Source of the DNA: Sphingomonas sp. Leaf412
GTDB taxonomy: Bacteria; Pseudomonadota; Alphaproteobacteria; Sphingomonadales; Sphingomonadaceae
NCBI RefSeq assembly: GCF_001425405.1
Contig: NZ_LMQP01000001.1
Span: forward strand, 601,611 to 657,669
Direction of reading: 5' to 3'
Length of the DNA stretch: 56,059 nt
Both the position numbers and the translations under genes were made by a program. The notes below the pieces were generated by a model. That model had not been told where the DNA came from, did no database searches, and saw only the letters and a program-made list of their open reading frames with translations. Of this stretch, positions 10,024-18,506 are shown piece by piece (position 1 is the first letter of the stretch; every line of letters begins with the position of its first letter).

Positions 10024-10452
10024 TCAGAGGATGTAACGCATCCTGACCTGTTGCGTCTGTGCACCACCGTCGAGCCGGAAGCGCGCGGCGGCGAAGCGCG
10101 GCGCGCCGAAGCGGACGGGGGGATTGCGCGAGAAGCCGAACCCTTCCTTGGGGATGCCCGCGAACGTATCCAGCTTCGCGTTGGCGTTCTCGTCGTGGAT
10201 CACCGCCACGGCATAGCCGCCGGGCGACAGCGAGGCGAGGCGAACGCTGCGCGTGCCCGCGGGCAGCGAGCGGGTCAGCGCGTTGCGGTCGTCGGTGCAA
10301 TTGGGGAAATTATCGGGATCCGCGGTCAGGCAGAGGCGGACCAGCCCCTTGGCCGAACGCAGGTTCGACAGCTCGATATCGAGGTCGCTACTCGGGCTGG
10401 CCCCCAGCAGCGTCCATGCCACGGCCGCCAGCGCGGCGGCGCGCACCGGCAT
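10024..10452 (-). CDS. DUF2141 domain-containing secreted protein
   Basis: From ATG 10452 the product is 142 residues: a signal peptide (MPVRAAALAAVAWTLLGAS) and a small beta-sandwich domain with LDIELSNLRSAKGLVRLCLTAD, PPGGYAVAV-like LSPGGYAVAVIHDENANAKLDT and GIPKEGFGFSRN, the DUF2141 hallmark. An earlier in-frame start at 10524 is unlikely because it would bury the signal peptide behind 24 residues read from the upstream gene's coding sequence. The start overlaps the 3' end of the hydroxylase gene by 65 bp, so the two are translationally linked. DUF2141 often accompanies fatty-acid hydroxylase or carotenoid-type genes; its role is unknown. Confidence 0.85.
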   Translation of the reverse strand: MPVRAAALAAVAWTLLGASPSSDLDIELSNLRSAKGLVRLCLTADPDNFPNCTDDRNALTRSLPAGTRSVRLASLSPGGYAVAVIHDENANAKLDTFAGIPKEGFGFSRNPPVRFGAPRFAAARFRLDGGAQTQQVRMRYIL

Positions 10453-11179
10453 GCGCCCGCGCGAAGTCGCCGATGCCGTCGTCGGTGCCGCACATACGGT
10501 CCCAGAAGCGGAAATAGAGGCCATAATTGCATCCGTACCGTTCGTGGTGACGTTGATGATGGCTCGCGGTGATGAGCCAGCGCCCCACTATCCCCCCCCA
10601 CATGAACCGCGGAAAAACCTCCCAGCCCATGTGGTTCGTCACCCCCATAACCGTCATGACCGTCAGGACCACCCCGAGCGCGGCGACGTGGATCGGAATC
10701 AGGAAGACCAGTAGCGGAATGGCAACAGCGCCGGTCAGCGCCTCGACCGGATGGAACGCCATCGCGGCCCAGGCGGTCGGCGGGCGGCTGGCGTGGTGGA
10801 CGGCGTGCGCGAGGCGGAACGGCTTCGGCCGGTGCATCCAGCGGTGGGTCCAGTAGAACCAGGTGTCGTGCGCGACCAGGTACAGCAGCACCGACACGGG
10901 CAGGTACCACAACGGCATGGCGTGGACGTCGGCGTACACGCGGGTCCAGCCGTGTTCCTTCCACCCCCAGGCCACGACGCCCGCGGGGATGCCGTAGATC
11001 GCGGCGGAGGCGAGGCTCCACGCGATCTCGCGCCGGATCTGCGGATCGAGGCCCGCGTACAGCCCGGGATGCCGCGCGCGCGTGGCGAGCGCGAATCCGC
11101 CGCTGGCGATCAGGTAGCGCACGCCGACGATCGCGGTCATCGCGAGCGCGGACAGGAGGATGGCGAGCGCGGCGGACAT
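10388..11179 (-). CDS. fatty acid hydroxylase / sterol desaturase superfamily membrane protein
   Basis: This 263-residue membrane protein has about four hydrophobic helices and the histidine clusters of the di-iron integral membrane oxygenases: HDTWFYWTHRWMH, HAVHH and SHHQRHHERYG, plus NH in VTNHMGWE. These bind two irons and activate oxygen to hydroxylate or desaturate a lipid. The start at 11179 begins MSAALAILLSALAM; upstream in-frame codons come from repeat DNA. The last 20 or so residues (RAHAGARRRAGGRGMD) look like a low-complexity tail that overlaps the DUF2141 start. The substrate (sterol-like, fatty acyl or carotenoid) cannot be told from sequence. Confidence 0.88.
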   Translation of the reverse strand: MSAALAILLSALAMTAIVGVRYLIASGGFALATRARHPGLYAGLDPQIRREIAWSLASAAIYGIPAGVVAWGWKEHGWTRVYADVHAMPLWYLPVSVLLYLVAHDTWFYWTHRWMHRPKPFRLAHAVHHASRPPTAWAAMAFHPVEALTGAVAIPLLVFLIPIHVAALGVVLTVMTVMGVTNHMGWEVFPRFMWGGIVGRWLITASHHQRHHERYGCNYGLYFRFWDRMCGTDDGIGDFARAHAGARRRAGGRGMDAAGGQPE

Positions 11180-11233
11180 GGGGGGCGTGTAGCGCAACGG
11201 CGCGGGCGCGTCATGGGGGACGAAAGGGGGGGG

Positions 11234-11565
11234 AGTCACGCCGGATCGGGTCCGGGGGCCGTCGTGCCGCGAGCGCAACGTCCGGGGAGCGCGCGGCGCG
11301 ATGGATGCCGGATCGGGTCCGGCATGACGGGGAGGGGAGGCGGTCCGGGTCTCCGGTCCGGGGTTGGGGACGCCATGCGTGGTGCGCGGGTGGATGCGCC
11401 CTCCCCCGACCCCTCCCGCAGGCGGGAGGGGAGAAGAAGGCGTGAGGGACGGGGGACCATTGCGCCGCCATGCCGGACGGGTTCCGGCATCCACCGTGGC
11501 GCGAGTGCGGCCGCTGTTGGGTATGCGGCGCGGTGGACCCCGGCACGGGGCCGGGGTGACGGGGC
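11234..11565. repeat. cluster of intergenic palindromic repeats (families A and F)
   Basis: The 490-bp gap 11180-11672 holds no gene I can support. It contains CGCCGGATCGGGTCCGG (11239-11255), a clean palindrome ATGCCGGATCGGGTCCGGCAT (11305-11325), a CCCTCCCGCAGGCGGGAGGG hairpin (11411-11430), ATGCCGGAC...GTTCCGGCAT (11470-11490) and CCCCGGCACGGGGCCGGGG (11538-11556). The same units recur at 21735-22030. They are dispersed extragenic palindromes, possibly acting as terminators. Confidence 0.8.
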
Positions 11566-11672
11566 GGGTATGCGGCCCGGCCCTCCCGGGCGGGCGTGGG
11601 GGGGGCGTGGGGAGGCGGGGGCGGGCTTTGGGGTGGTTGCGACCGGCGAAACCGGCTACCCGCGCAGGCCGT

Positions 11673-12587
11673 ATGGACCTCTACTTGCCGATCGCGAACC
11701 TGTCGGTGAACGCGCTGGTGATGATCGCGCTGGGCGCGGGCGTGGGCCTGTTGTCGGGCATGTTCGGGGTCGGCGGCGGATTCCTGACCACGCCGTTGCT
11801 GATCGTCTACGGCATTCCCCCCACCGTCGCCGCCGCCAGCGCCGCGACGCAGGTGACGGGGGCCAGCGTGTCGGGCGTGTTCGCGCACCTGCGCCGCGGG
11901 GGCGTCGACATGCGGATGGGGGGCGTGCTGGTCGCAGGCGGCGTGCTGGGGTCGCTGTTCGGCGCGTGGCTGTTCCGGCTGCTCCAGGATTCGGGGCAGA
12001 TCGATACCGCGATCGCGGTCACCTACGTCCTGCTGCTCGGTTCCATCGGGCTGTCGATGCTGCGCGAGGCGGTGACCGCGATCCTGGTCGCGCGCGGGCG
12101 GCGCGCGGTGAAACCGCGGCGGCGGCGGCACCATCCGCTGGTCGCCGCGCTGCCGTTCCGGATGCGCTTCTACGGATCGGGGCTGTACATCTCCCCGCTG
12201 GCGCCGCTGCTGCTGGGCTTCGCGACGGGCATCCTGACTATCCTGCTGGGCGTGGGCGGCGGATTCGTGCTGGTGCCCGCGATGATCTACCTGCTGGGCA
12301 TGGCGACGACGGTGGTGGTGGGCACCAGCCTGTTCCAGATCCTGTTCGTCACCGCCGCGGCGACGATGGTCCACGCGACGACGACGAAGGCGGTCGACAT
12401 CGTGCTGGCCGCGCTGCTGCTGGTCGGATCGGTCGTCGGCGCGCAGGTCGGTGCGCGGCTGGCCAGCCGGGCGAAGCCGGAATACCTCCGCCTCGCGCTG
12501 GCGCTCATGGTGCTGGCGGTGGCGTTCCGGATCGGGCTGGGGCTGGGGTGGCGGCCGGGCGAGCTGTATACCGTGGAGCTGACGTGA
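11673..12587 (+). CDS. TSUP/TauE/SafE family sulfite or sulfur-compound exporter
   Basis: The 304-residue integral membrane protein has two homologous halves, each with the glycine-rich signature: VGLLSGMFGVGGGFLTTPLL (about residues 18-37) and GILTILLGVGGGFVLVPAM (about 190-208). About eight hydrophobic helices are visible, with a basic cytoplasmic loop (RGRRAVKPRRRRHH) between halves. TSUP members move sulfite, sulfoacetate, thiosulfate or related anions. The start at 11673 begins MDLYLPIANLSVNALV; upstream sequence is repeat DNA. The stop overlaps the start of the TIGR02186 gene, which supports a two-gene transport unit. Confidence 0.92.
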   Translation: MDLYLPIANLSVNALVMIALGAGVGLLSGMFGVGGGFLTTPLLIVYGIPPTVAAASAATQVTGASVSGVFAHLRRGGVDMRMGGVLVAGGVLGSLFGAWLFRLLQDSGQIDTAIAVTYVLLLGSIGLSMLREAVTAILVARGRRAVKPRRRRHHPLVAALPFRMRFYGSGLYISPLAPLLLGFATGILTILLGVGGGFVLVPAMIYLLGMATTVVVGTSLFQILFVTAAATMVHATTTKAVDIVLAALLLVGSVVGAQVGARLASRAKPEYLRLALALMVLAVAFRIGLGLGWRPGELYTVELT

Positions 12588-13342
12588 GGCGGCTGTTGCT
12601 GGCCCTTGCGCCCGTGCTGATGGGACAGGCGAAGCCGGTGCTGGTCCCCGACGTGTCGCAGCGCGAGGTGGAGATCGCGTACAGCTTCACCGGGGCGGAG
12701 CTGCTGCTGTTCGGCGCGATCCTCTACCCCGGCGGGCGCGTGCCGCCCGCGCGCGGCGACACCGACGTGGTGGTGGTAGTGAAGGGGCCGACCGAATCGA
12801 TCACGATCCGCGAGAAGGAGAAGGTCGCCGGGATCTGGATCAACGCGCAGGCGCTGCGCTATCGCTCGGCGCCCAGCTTCTACGCCGTCGCGTCGAGCCG
12901 CCCGGTGCGCGACATCGTCGATGCGCGGACGCGCGCGATCTACGAGATCGGGCTCGACAGCCTGCAATTGTCCCCCGCCTCCAACGCGCCGTCGGACGTG
13001 CAGGACCGGTTCGCGCGCGGACTGGTCGAGCAGCGGCGGCGCGCGGGCCTGTTCTACGAGGCGCCGGGGACGGTCGAGATCACCGGCGGCGTGCTGTACC
13101 GCGCGCGCGTGAAGGTGCCCGCGCAGGTGACGGTGGGGCGGTTCACCGCGGAGACGTTCCTGATCCGCGACGGCCGCGTGCTGGCGGCGGCGGTGCGCGA
13201 CATCGACGTGCGCAAGGCGGGGTTCGAACGGTTCGTGGCGGAGGCGGCGCAGCGGCACGCGATCCTGTACGGGCTGGCGGCGGTGGCGCTGTCGGTCGGG
13301 CTGGGCTGGGCCGCGGGCAGGATCGCGCAGCGGCGGGGGTAG
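12584..13342 (+). CDS. TIGR02186 family membrane-anchored protein
   Basis: The start is GTG 12584, overlapping the TSUP stop codon as GTGA. The 252-residue product has a signal sequence (RRLLLALAPVLMGQAK), an extracytoplasmic beta-rich domain (LVPDVSQREVEIAYSFTGAELLLFGAI, VVVVVKGPTESITIREKEKVAGIWIN) and one C-terminal membrane helix (AILYGLAAVALSVGLGWAAG). This is the pattern of the alphaproteobacterial TIGR02186 family, which is commonly encoded next to TSUP exporters. It probably works with the exporter on the periplasmic side; the mechanism is unknown. Confidence 0.88.
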   Translation: MRRLLLALAPVLMGQAKPVLVPDVSQREVEIAYSFTGAELLLFGAILYPGGRVPPARGDTDVVVVVKGPTESITIREKEKVAGIWINAQALRYRSAPSFYAVASSRPVRDIVDARTRAIYEIGLDSLQLSPASNAPSDVQDRFARGLVEQRRRAGLFYEAPGTVEITGGVLYRARVKVPAQVTVGRFTAETFLIRDGRVLAAAVRDIDVRKAGFERFVAEAAQRHAILYGLAAVALSVGLGWAAGRIAQRRG

Positions 13343-13486
13343 GGGACGGGTCGGCATTCCGTCCCGACGGGCCTGCAAAGCGCGATTCTCCTGCGCTCCG
13401 ATGCTCACGTACTGAAGTACGCCGCGCTTCGGTGCTCGAAGAACCGCACTTTTCGGCACCGCCGGAACGGAATGCCGACCCGTCCC
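13343..13486. repeat. 144-bp element with 20-bp perfect inverted ends
   Basis: Arms 13343-13362 and 13467-13486 are perfect 20-bp reverse complements (GGGACGGGTCGG...). The interior holds CGTACTGAAGTACG at 13410-13423 and flanking GCGCTCCGATGCTC / GCGCTTCGGTGCTC blocks. It fills the gap between two convergent genes. The architecture (about 20-bp arms around about 100 bp with an inner palindrome) is the same as at 33401-33524 although the sequence differs. It could be a bidirectional terminator or a non-autonomous mobile-element relic. Confidence 0.8.
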
Positions 13487-13504
13487 GGCGCGGTCCAGCG
13501 CGCG

Positions 13505-14248
13505 TCAGATCCCGGCGTACCAGTCGTAGTCGACATTATCCTCCCAGAAGCCGCCGCGGCCCTTGCCGATGCCCGCGAGGCTGTCGACCACGGTCACCTG
13601 CATCAGGTATTTCGCATGTTTGTAGCCCAGGTGCCGTTCGACCCGCAGGCGGCAGGGGGCGCCGTGCCCGACGTCGAGGAAACGGTCGTTCATCGACCAC
13701 GCCAGGATCGTCTGCGGATGGAGCGCGTCGACCATGTCGACCGATTCGTAATAGGGCGCGCCGCCGTACAGGTCGGCGCAGCGGAACACGACGTAGCGCG
13801 CGGTGTCGCGCACGCCGGCGGCGCGCAGGACGTCGGACAGGCGCGGCCCCTGCCACTTGCCGATCGCGCTCCACCCCTCCACGCAATCGTGGCGCGTGAT
13901 CTGCGCGCGTTGCGGGAAGCGGCCGAGGTCGGGGAGCGACAGCGACAGCGGGCGCGCGACCAGGCCGTCGACGGTCAGCCGCCAGTCCGCGAACTTCCCC
14001 GCGCGCAGGGCGGCATAGGCGGGGGTACCGGGATCGCGCGTGCCGTTGGTGCGGAACACGGGCGACATCTGGTCGCGGCGGAATTCGGGCACCAGGGCGG
14101 TGCGATCCGTCAGCGCGCGTTGCAGCGCGCGGTGCATGTCCTCGCCGCGGAACACGATGTCGCGCACCGCGGGCGTCGCGATCAGGCGGTCGCAGCCGGA
14201 AAGCGCGAGGCCCGCGCTCCCCGCGATCAATCCGCGCCGACCGATCAT
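13505..14248 (-). CDS. molybdopterin-dependent oxidoreductase, sulfite oxidase-like
   Basis: The 247-residue product starts MIGRRGLIAGSAGLALSGC, a Tat-like or lipoprotein leader, and carries the sulfite-oxidase fold signature: ITRHDCVEGWSAIGKWQGPRLSDVL (the Cys should ligate molybdenum), DLYGGAPYYESVDM and GAPCRLRVERHLGYKHAKYLMQV. It is shorter than full sulfite oxidases and lacks a dimerisation domain, like MsrP/YedY or related one-domain enzymes. The start ATG overlaps the cytochrome b stop as ATGA, so the pair is translationally coupled: a periplasmic molybdoenzyme with a membrane electron carrier. The substrate is unknown; a TSUP exporter lies on each side of the pair. Confidence 0.88.
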   Translation of the reverse strand: MIGRRGLIAGSAGLALSGCDRLIATPAVRDIVFRGEDMHRALQRALTDRTALVPEFRRDQMSPVFRTNGTRDPGTPAYAALRAGKFADWRLTVDGLVARPLSLSLPDLGRFPQRAQITRHDCVEGWSAIGKWQGPRLSDVLRAAGVRDTARYVVFRCADLYGGAPYYESVDMVDALHPQTILAWSMNDRFLDVGHGAPCRLRVERHLGYKHAKYLMQVTVVDSLAGIGKGRGGFWEDNVDYDWYAGI

Positions 14249-14934
14249 TCCGGCACCTTCCACTTTCCGGTAAGCATCGAGCGCACCTCGTTCCACGCGC
14301 CCGCCAGGATGACGAGCGCGAGGTGGACGACCGTGAACCCGGCGATCGCGATCATGCACAGGAAATGGATCGACCGCGCCGACTGCCGCCCGCCGAACAG
14401 GTCCAGCAGCCACGGCCAGGCGGCGACCATCGCGGGCGACAGCGCCAGCCCCGTCAGGATGACGAGCGGGAGCGCGACGAACACGATGCCCGCGTAGCTG
14501 AGCTTCTGGAAGATGTTGTACGCGCGGGGGCTTTCCGGATCGTGGAAGCGCAGGGCCAGATGCGCCTTCGCATCGGCGGCGAGATGCGCCGGGGCGAGTT
14601 CCGATGCACGGATGCGCAGGTCGCGCCGGAAATGGCGGTTGAGCAGGCCGACCAGCATGTAGGCGAGCAGGCCGAACGCGAGCACCAGCGCGAAGAACAG
14701 GTGCCAGCGGCGCGAGAGCGCGAGGTTGTAGTTCGCCGGGATCGTCACCCAGGCGGGAAAGCGCGGCAATTGCCACCACGCCGGGTCGAAGTTCGCGCCG
14801 TACGATCCCCAGTACAGGCGCGGATGCGCGTTCGAGATGCCTAGGCCGGAGCCGATCAGGACGAACACCGCGACCGCGTTGACCCAGTGCCAGATCCGCG
14901 TCGGCAGCGCGTGGCGGTGGATGAAGCGGGGCAT
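14245..14934 (-). CDS. cytochrome b/b6-domain membrane protein, electron partner of the molybdoenzyme
   Basis: The 229-residue protein has four or five membrane helices with histidines placed for b-type heme: RHALPTRIWHWVNAVAVF at the N-terminus, RRWHLFFALVLAFGLLAYMLV in the middle and RSIHFLCMIAIAGFTVVHLALVI near the end. It matches the cytochrome b561 / Ni,Fe-hydrogenase b-type group. It should pass electrons between the quinone pool and the overlapping sulfite-oxidase-like enzyme. It is the first gene of the two-gene unit. Confidence 0.88.
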   Translation of the reverse strand: MPRFIHRHALPTRIWHWVNAVAVFVLIGSGLGISNAHPRLYWGSYGANFDPAWWQLPRFPAWVTIPANYNLALSRRWHLFFALVLAFGLLAYMLVGLLNRHFRRDLRIRASELAPAHLAADAKAHLALRFHDPESPRAYNIFQKLSYAGIVFVALPLVILTGLALSPAMVAAWPWLLDLFGGRQSARSIHFLCMIAIAGFTVVHLALVILAGAWNEVRSMLTGKWKVPE

Positions 14935-14971
14935 TCGTGGGGCTTACGCGTGTCGGGGCGCGGTCGCCAGA

Positions 14972-15147
14972 TGGTTCGCGCGAAGACGCCGAGACAGGTT
15001 GGTTCGCGCGAAGACGCGATGACGCGAAGGTGTCGGGGTCGTTGTGGCGTCTCGCGGCAGCGAAACCGGCGCGCGCGGCTTGCCGATCATAGCCGCCGGC
15101 GGCGGCTCGGGACTACCCCTTTGCGTCTTCGCGTCTTCGCGTGAACC
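14972..15147. repeat. family B palindromic repeats (TTCGCGCGAAGACGC type)
   Basis: GGTTCGCGCGAAGACGC occurs twice in direct order (14973-14989 and 15001-15017) and the reverse form GCGTCTTCGCGTCTTCGCGTGAACC follows at 15123-15147. The unit recurs at 18291-18482 and 49461-49717, always between genes. No gene is supported in 14935-15171. Confidence 0.75.
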
Positions 15148-15171
15148 GCCCCTTCCTCACCCGCCCCTTCC

Positions 15172-15939
15172 TCACCCGTAGGCGCGCCAGAAGAACACGA
15201 TCGTCGTCGCGCCCGTCACCAGCAGCGTCCACGCGCGCACCGCGCCGCCCGGCAGGCGCTTGCCGACGATCGCGCCGATCCATCCGCCCGCCATGCCGCC
15301 CAGCAGCATCGGCACGCAATATCGCCAGTCGACCAGCCCCGCCCACACGAACACGATCGCCGCGGCGGCGTTCGCGATCGCCAGCATCAGCGTGCGCGGC
15401 GCGAACATCGCGCGCGGCGACACGCCCGCCAGCAGGCCGTAGGTCGCGGTCGTCATCAACCCCACGCCGCCGCCGAAATAGCCGCCGTACACGCCCAGCA
15501 ATACCTGGCACACCACCAGCGTCCGCGCGCCGATCGTCACGCGGCGCGACAGCCAGGCGGAGGCGTATTTGCCGAACGCCAGCACGACGAAGGCGTACAG
15601 GACCAGCCACGGGATGATGACGTCGAACGTGCTGCTGGGCGTGACCACCAGCAACGCGCTGCCCGCCAGCCCGCCCGCGAAGGTGATCCCCGCCAGCAGC
15701 CGGACGTCGACGCCGCCGACCGGCCCCAGTTCGTCGCGGAACGCCCAGGCGCTGGTCGCCGCACCGGGCAGCAGCGCGACGTTGCTGGTGGCGTTGGCGA
15801 CGTTCGCGGGCAGCCCGGCGGCGAGCAGGGCGGGAAGCGTCGCGAACGTGCCGCCCCCCGCCAGCGCGTTCATCGCCCCACCGACGAGGCCGGCGAGCGC
15901 GACGATGAGGAAGGGGGCGAGCGCGGCGAGATCGGACAC
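15172..15939 (-). CDS. second TSUP/TauE/SafE family transporter
   Basis: From GTG 15939 (GGAG 6-9 nt upstream) this is a 255-residue, roughly eight-helix membrane protein with LAGLVGGAMNALAGGGTFATLPALL at the N-terminus and GVYGGYFGGGVGLMTTATYGLLAG mid-protein, the two half-repeats of TSUP carriers. It is not closely similar to the TSUP protein at 11673. An in-frame extension to 16122 would cover repeat-like arginine-rich sequence and the divergent GrpB promoter, so it is rejected. The likely substrate is a sulfur oxyanion or small organic acid, which sequence cannot decide. Confidence 0.9.
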   Translation of the reverse strand: MSDLAALAPFLIVALAGLVGGAMNALAGGGTFATLPALLAAGLPANVANATSNVALLPGAATSAWAFRDELGPVGGVDVRLLAGITFAGGLAGSALLVVTPSSTFDVIIPWLVLYAFVVLAFGKYASAWLSRRVTIGARTLVVCQVLLGVYGGYFGGGVGLMTTATYGLLAGVSPRAMFAPRTLMLAIANAAAAIVFVWAGLVDWRYCVPMLLGGMAGGWIGAIVGKRLPGGAVRAWTLLVTGATTIVFFWRAYG

Positions 15940-16025
15940 CGCCGCTCCATCGCCGCGGACGGGCGACTTGTCGACCCGTGGCGGCGGGCGTACCCGTCCA
16001 CGCCAGCAATCGGGAAAGGCGGGAG

Positions 16026-16559
16026 ATGCGCGTGGACGATCCCGGGCGTGCGGTCCGGCTGGCGCCGTACGACCCGCGCTGGGCCGGCGTGGCCGCGCGG
16101 GAGGGCGAGCGGCTGCGCGCATTGCTGGGACCGGTGGCGGTCGCGATCGAGCATATCGGATCGACCGCGATCCCGGGGATCGTGGCCAAGCCGGTGATCG
16201 ACCTGCTCGGCATGGCGGACTCGCTTCGCGCCATCGATGCGCGGCGGGCGACGATCGAGGCGGCGGGATACGATTGGCGCGGCGAATACGGGATCACGGG
16301 CCGACGATATTGCACGCTGTCCGATCCGCGCACGGGCAGGCGGACGATCCACCTGCACTGGTTCGCGCGAGGCGCCGACGCGGCGGCGCGGCATATCGCG
16401 TTTCGCGACCACCTGCGCGCGCACCCCGCGCTGGCGGCGGAATATGCGGGCGTGAAGCAGGCGTGCGCGGCGCGCCATCCGATGGACGCAGGCGCCTATA
16501 CCGAGTGCAAGGCGCCCTGGATCGCGCGGATCCTGGCGGCGGCGGGGGGCGGGGATTAG
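16026..16559 (+). CDS. GrpB/UPF0157 family nucleotidyltransferase-fold protein
   Basis: The 177-residue product has the GrpB pattern: [25 protein letters not shown], then [23 protein letters not shown] (about residues 41-63), YDWRGEYGI and [10 protein letters not shown]. GrpB proteins have a nucleotidyltransferase-like fold and are sometimes fused to dephospho-CoA kinase; the activity of stand-alone copies is not known. The start at 16026 follows AAAGGCGGGAG. The gene is divergent from the TSUP gene with 86 bp between starts, and its TAG stop shares bases with the rlmN stop on the other strand. Confidence 0.9.
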   Translation: MRVDDPGRAVRLAPYDPRWAGVAAREGERLRALLGPVAVAIEHIGSTAIPGIVAKPVIDLLGMADSLRAIDARRATIEAAGYDWRGEYGITGRRYCTLSDPRTGRRTIHLHWFARGADAAARHIAFRDHLRAHPALAAEYAGVKQACAARHPMDAGAYTECKAPWIARILAAAGGGD

Positions 16560-17764
16560 CCCAGCGCGGCCAGCTTCTCCTCCGCCTGCCGGTCCAGTTC
16601 GGCGCGGCTTTTCCTTTCCGATGCGGTCTTCAGCTGGCCGCAGGCGGCGTCGATGTCGCGGCCGCGCGGGGTGCGGACGGGGGCGGAGATGCCGGCCTCG
16701 AACACGATGTCGCTGAAGCGGCGCACGCGTTCGGGCGTCGAACATTCGTAGGGCGCGCCGGGCCAGGGGTTGAAGGGGATCAGGTTCACCTTCGCGGGCA
16801 GGCGGTAATGCTTCAGCAGGCGGACCAGTTCGTGCGCGTCGGCGTCGCTGTCGTTCTTGTCCTTCAGCATGACGTATTCGAACGTGATGCGGCGGGCGTT
16901 GTTGGCGCCGGGATAATCGGCGCACGCCTGGAGCAGCTCCTCGATCCCGTATTTGCGGTTGATCGGCACGATCTCGTCGCGCACCTCCTTCGTCACCGCG
17001 TGGAGCGAGACGGCGAGGTTCACGCCGATCTCCGCCCCCGCGCGTGCCATCATCGGCACGACGCCACTGGTCGACAGCGTGATGCGGCGCTTGCTGAGCG
17101 CGAGGCCATCGCCGTCCATGACGACCTTCAGCGCGTCGCGCACCGCGTCGAAATTGTACAGCGGCTCGCCCATGCCCATCATGACGATGTTGGTCAGCAT
17201 CCGCCCCTCGGGCTGGCTCGGCCATTCGCCCAGCGCGTCGCGCGCCAGCATGACCTGCCCGACGATTTCGCCTGCGGTCAGGTTGCGCACGAGGCGCATC
17301 GTGCCGGTGTGGCAGAAGCGGCAGTTGAGCGTGCAGCCGACCTGGCTCGACACGCACAACGTGCCGCGGTCGGCGTCGGGGATGAACACCATTTCGTAGT
17401 CGTGCCCGTCGCCCGAGCGCAGCAGCCACTTGCGCGTACCGTCGGTCGACACCTGCGCCTCCACCACGCCGGGGCGGCCGACCGCGAAGCGTTCCGCCAG
17501 CCACGGATGCTGGACCTTCGCGATGTCGGTCATCTGCGCGAAATCGGTCGCGCCGCGATTGTAGATCCAGTGGAAGATCTGCTTCGCGCGCAGCTTCGCC
17601 TGCTTGGGCTCCAGCCCCGCGGCGGCGAGCGCCTCGCGCACCTCGTCGCGCGACAGGCCGACGAGGTCGACGCGGCCATCCTCCCGCGGGGCGCTGGCGC
17701 GCGGGACGGGCACGGGATCGATGTGCCCGGGGATGGGCATGGGGGCGGCCGAGGCTGTTAGCAT
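16556..17764 (-). CDS. rlmN: 23S rRNA (adenine-2503-C2)/tRNA adenine-37 methyltransferase RlmN
   Basis: RlmN is a radical SAM enzyme that methylates C2 of A2503 in 23S rRNA and A37 of some tRNAs through a methyl-cysteine intermediate. The 402-residue protein shows the cluster motif CTLNCRFC (CxxxCxxC), [10 protein letters not shown], the conserved [13 protein letters not shown] segment and the C-terminal catalytic cysteine in DIDAACGQL. The start is taken at 17764 ([14 protein letters not shown]); an alternative in-frame ATG near 17800 adds about 12 residues. The first 25 residues are not conserved, so the exact start is uncertain. It is convergent with the GrpB gene with overlapping stop codons. 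Confidence 0.97.
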   Translation of the reverse strand: MLTASAAPMPIPGHIDPVPVPRASAPREDGRVDLVGLSRDEVREALAAAGLEPKQAKLRAKQIFHWIYNRGATDFAQMTDIAKVQHPWLAERFAVGRPGVVEAQVSTDGTRKWLLRSGDGHDYEMVFIPDADRGTLCVSSQVGCTLNCRFCHTGTMRLVRNLTAGEIVGQVMLARDALGEWPSQPEGRMLTNIVMMGMGEPLYNFDAVRDALKVVMDGDGLALSKRRITLSTSGVVPMMARAGAEIGVNLAVSLHAVTKEVRDEIVPINRKYGIEELLQACADYPGANNARRITFEYVMLKDKNDSDADAHELVRLLKHYRLPAKVNLIPFNPWPGAPYECSTPERVRRFSDIVFEAGISAPVRTPRGRDIDAACGQLKTASERKSRAELDRQAEEKLAALG

Positions 17765-17854
17765 GAGGGCGACATAGTCGATCCGGCGCCGATTTTCCAT
17801 CCCGCTTGCCAGCACGATCGTTCGTGATATGTTCCAGGGCGAGGGGGGATTGCG

Positions 17855-18259
17855 ATGATTCGGGCAAGCTGTCTGTGCGGGGCCGTCCGGCTGGAGATAT
17901 CGGGTGCGCCGCGGTCGTTGAGCTATTGCCATTGCAGCCGCTGCCGCAAGGCGGAGGGCGTGTTCGCCTGCGTCATGATCGGTGCGGCGGGCGATCTGTC
18001 CATCGTGGCGGGGGCCGAGCGGATCCGGCGTATCGAGCCGGCGCCGCCCTTCACCCACCGACGCGCCTTCTGCGGCGATTGCGGATCGGCGCTGGGGGAG
18101 TTGCACAGCGGCGGCATGTACATTCTGGCGGCGTCGACGCTGGACGACGATCCCGGCATCCGGCCGAGCGCGCACATCCATGTCGCGTCGAAGCCGGACT
18201 GGTACGAGATCACCGACGGGCTGAAGCAGTTCGCGGGCGACTATGTGCCGCCGTCCTAG
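17855..18259 (+). CDS. GFA family (glutathione-dependent formaldehyde-activating-like) zinc protein
   Basis: The 134-residue single-domain protein has the GFA zinc ligands in order: CLCGAV (residues 6-8), CHCSRCRK (about 25-32) and FCGDCGS (about 72-78), with a C-terminal [12 protein letters not shown] block. Most family members are not true glutathione-formaldehyde enzymes, so only a zinc-binding, possibly thiol-handling role is claimed. The gene is divergent from rlmN, with 90 bp between starts, and begins after a G-rich ribosome binding site (GAGGGGGGA). Confidence 0.92.
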   Translation: MIRASCLCGAVRLEISGAPRSLSYCHCSRCRKAEGVFACVMIGAAGDLSIVAGAERIRRIEPAPPFTHRRAFCGDCGSALGELHSGGMYILAASTLDDDPGIRPSAHIHVASKPDWYEITDGLKQFAGDYVPPS

Positions 18260-18290
18260 GGCCGATCAGCATTCGGATGGCGGGGTGAGA

Positions 18291-18482
18291 TGTTCGCGCG
18301 GAGGCGCCGAGGACGCGAGGGAGTAAAGTGTAACGCGGACCGGCACTTCCTTCATCGAAGCAGCGACGTCGGCCCGGCCGGTAATCGGCGCTTCGATCAG
18401 CCCGGTGCGCGACACCTCCGCGTCCTTCGCGCCTTCGCGTGAACCCCGAACTTCCTTGCGGCTTCGCGCGAACACCCTCCGC
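18291..18482. repeat. family B palindromic repeats
   Basis: TGTTCGCGCGGAGGCGCCGAGG (18291 onward) and the reverse forms CCTCCGCGTCCTTCGCGCCTTCGCGTGAAC (about 18416-18443) and TTGCGGCTTCGCGCGAACA (18456-18474) form a large imperfect inverted structure in the gap 18260-18506, which contains no supported gene. GCCGATCAGC and its complement-like GATCAGCCC also flank it. Confidence 0.7.
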
Positions 18483-18506
18483 CGGCAAATCGCCTTTCGA
18501 TCAGCC

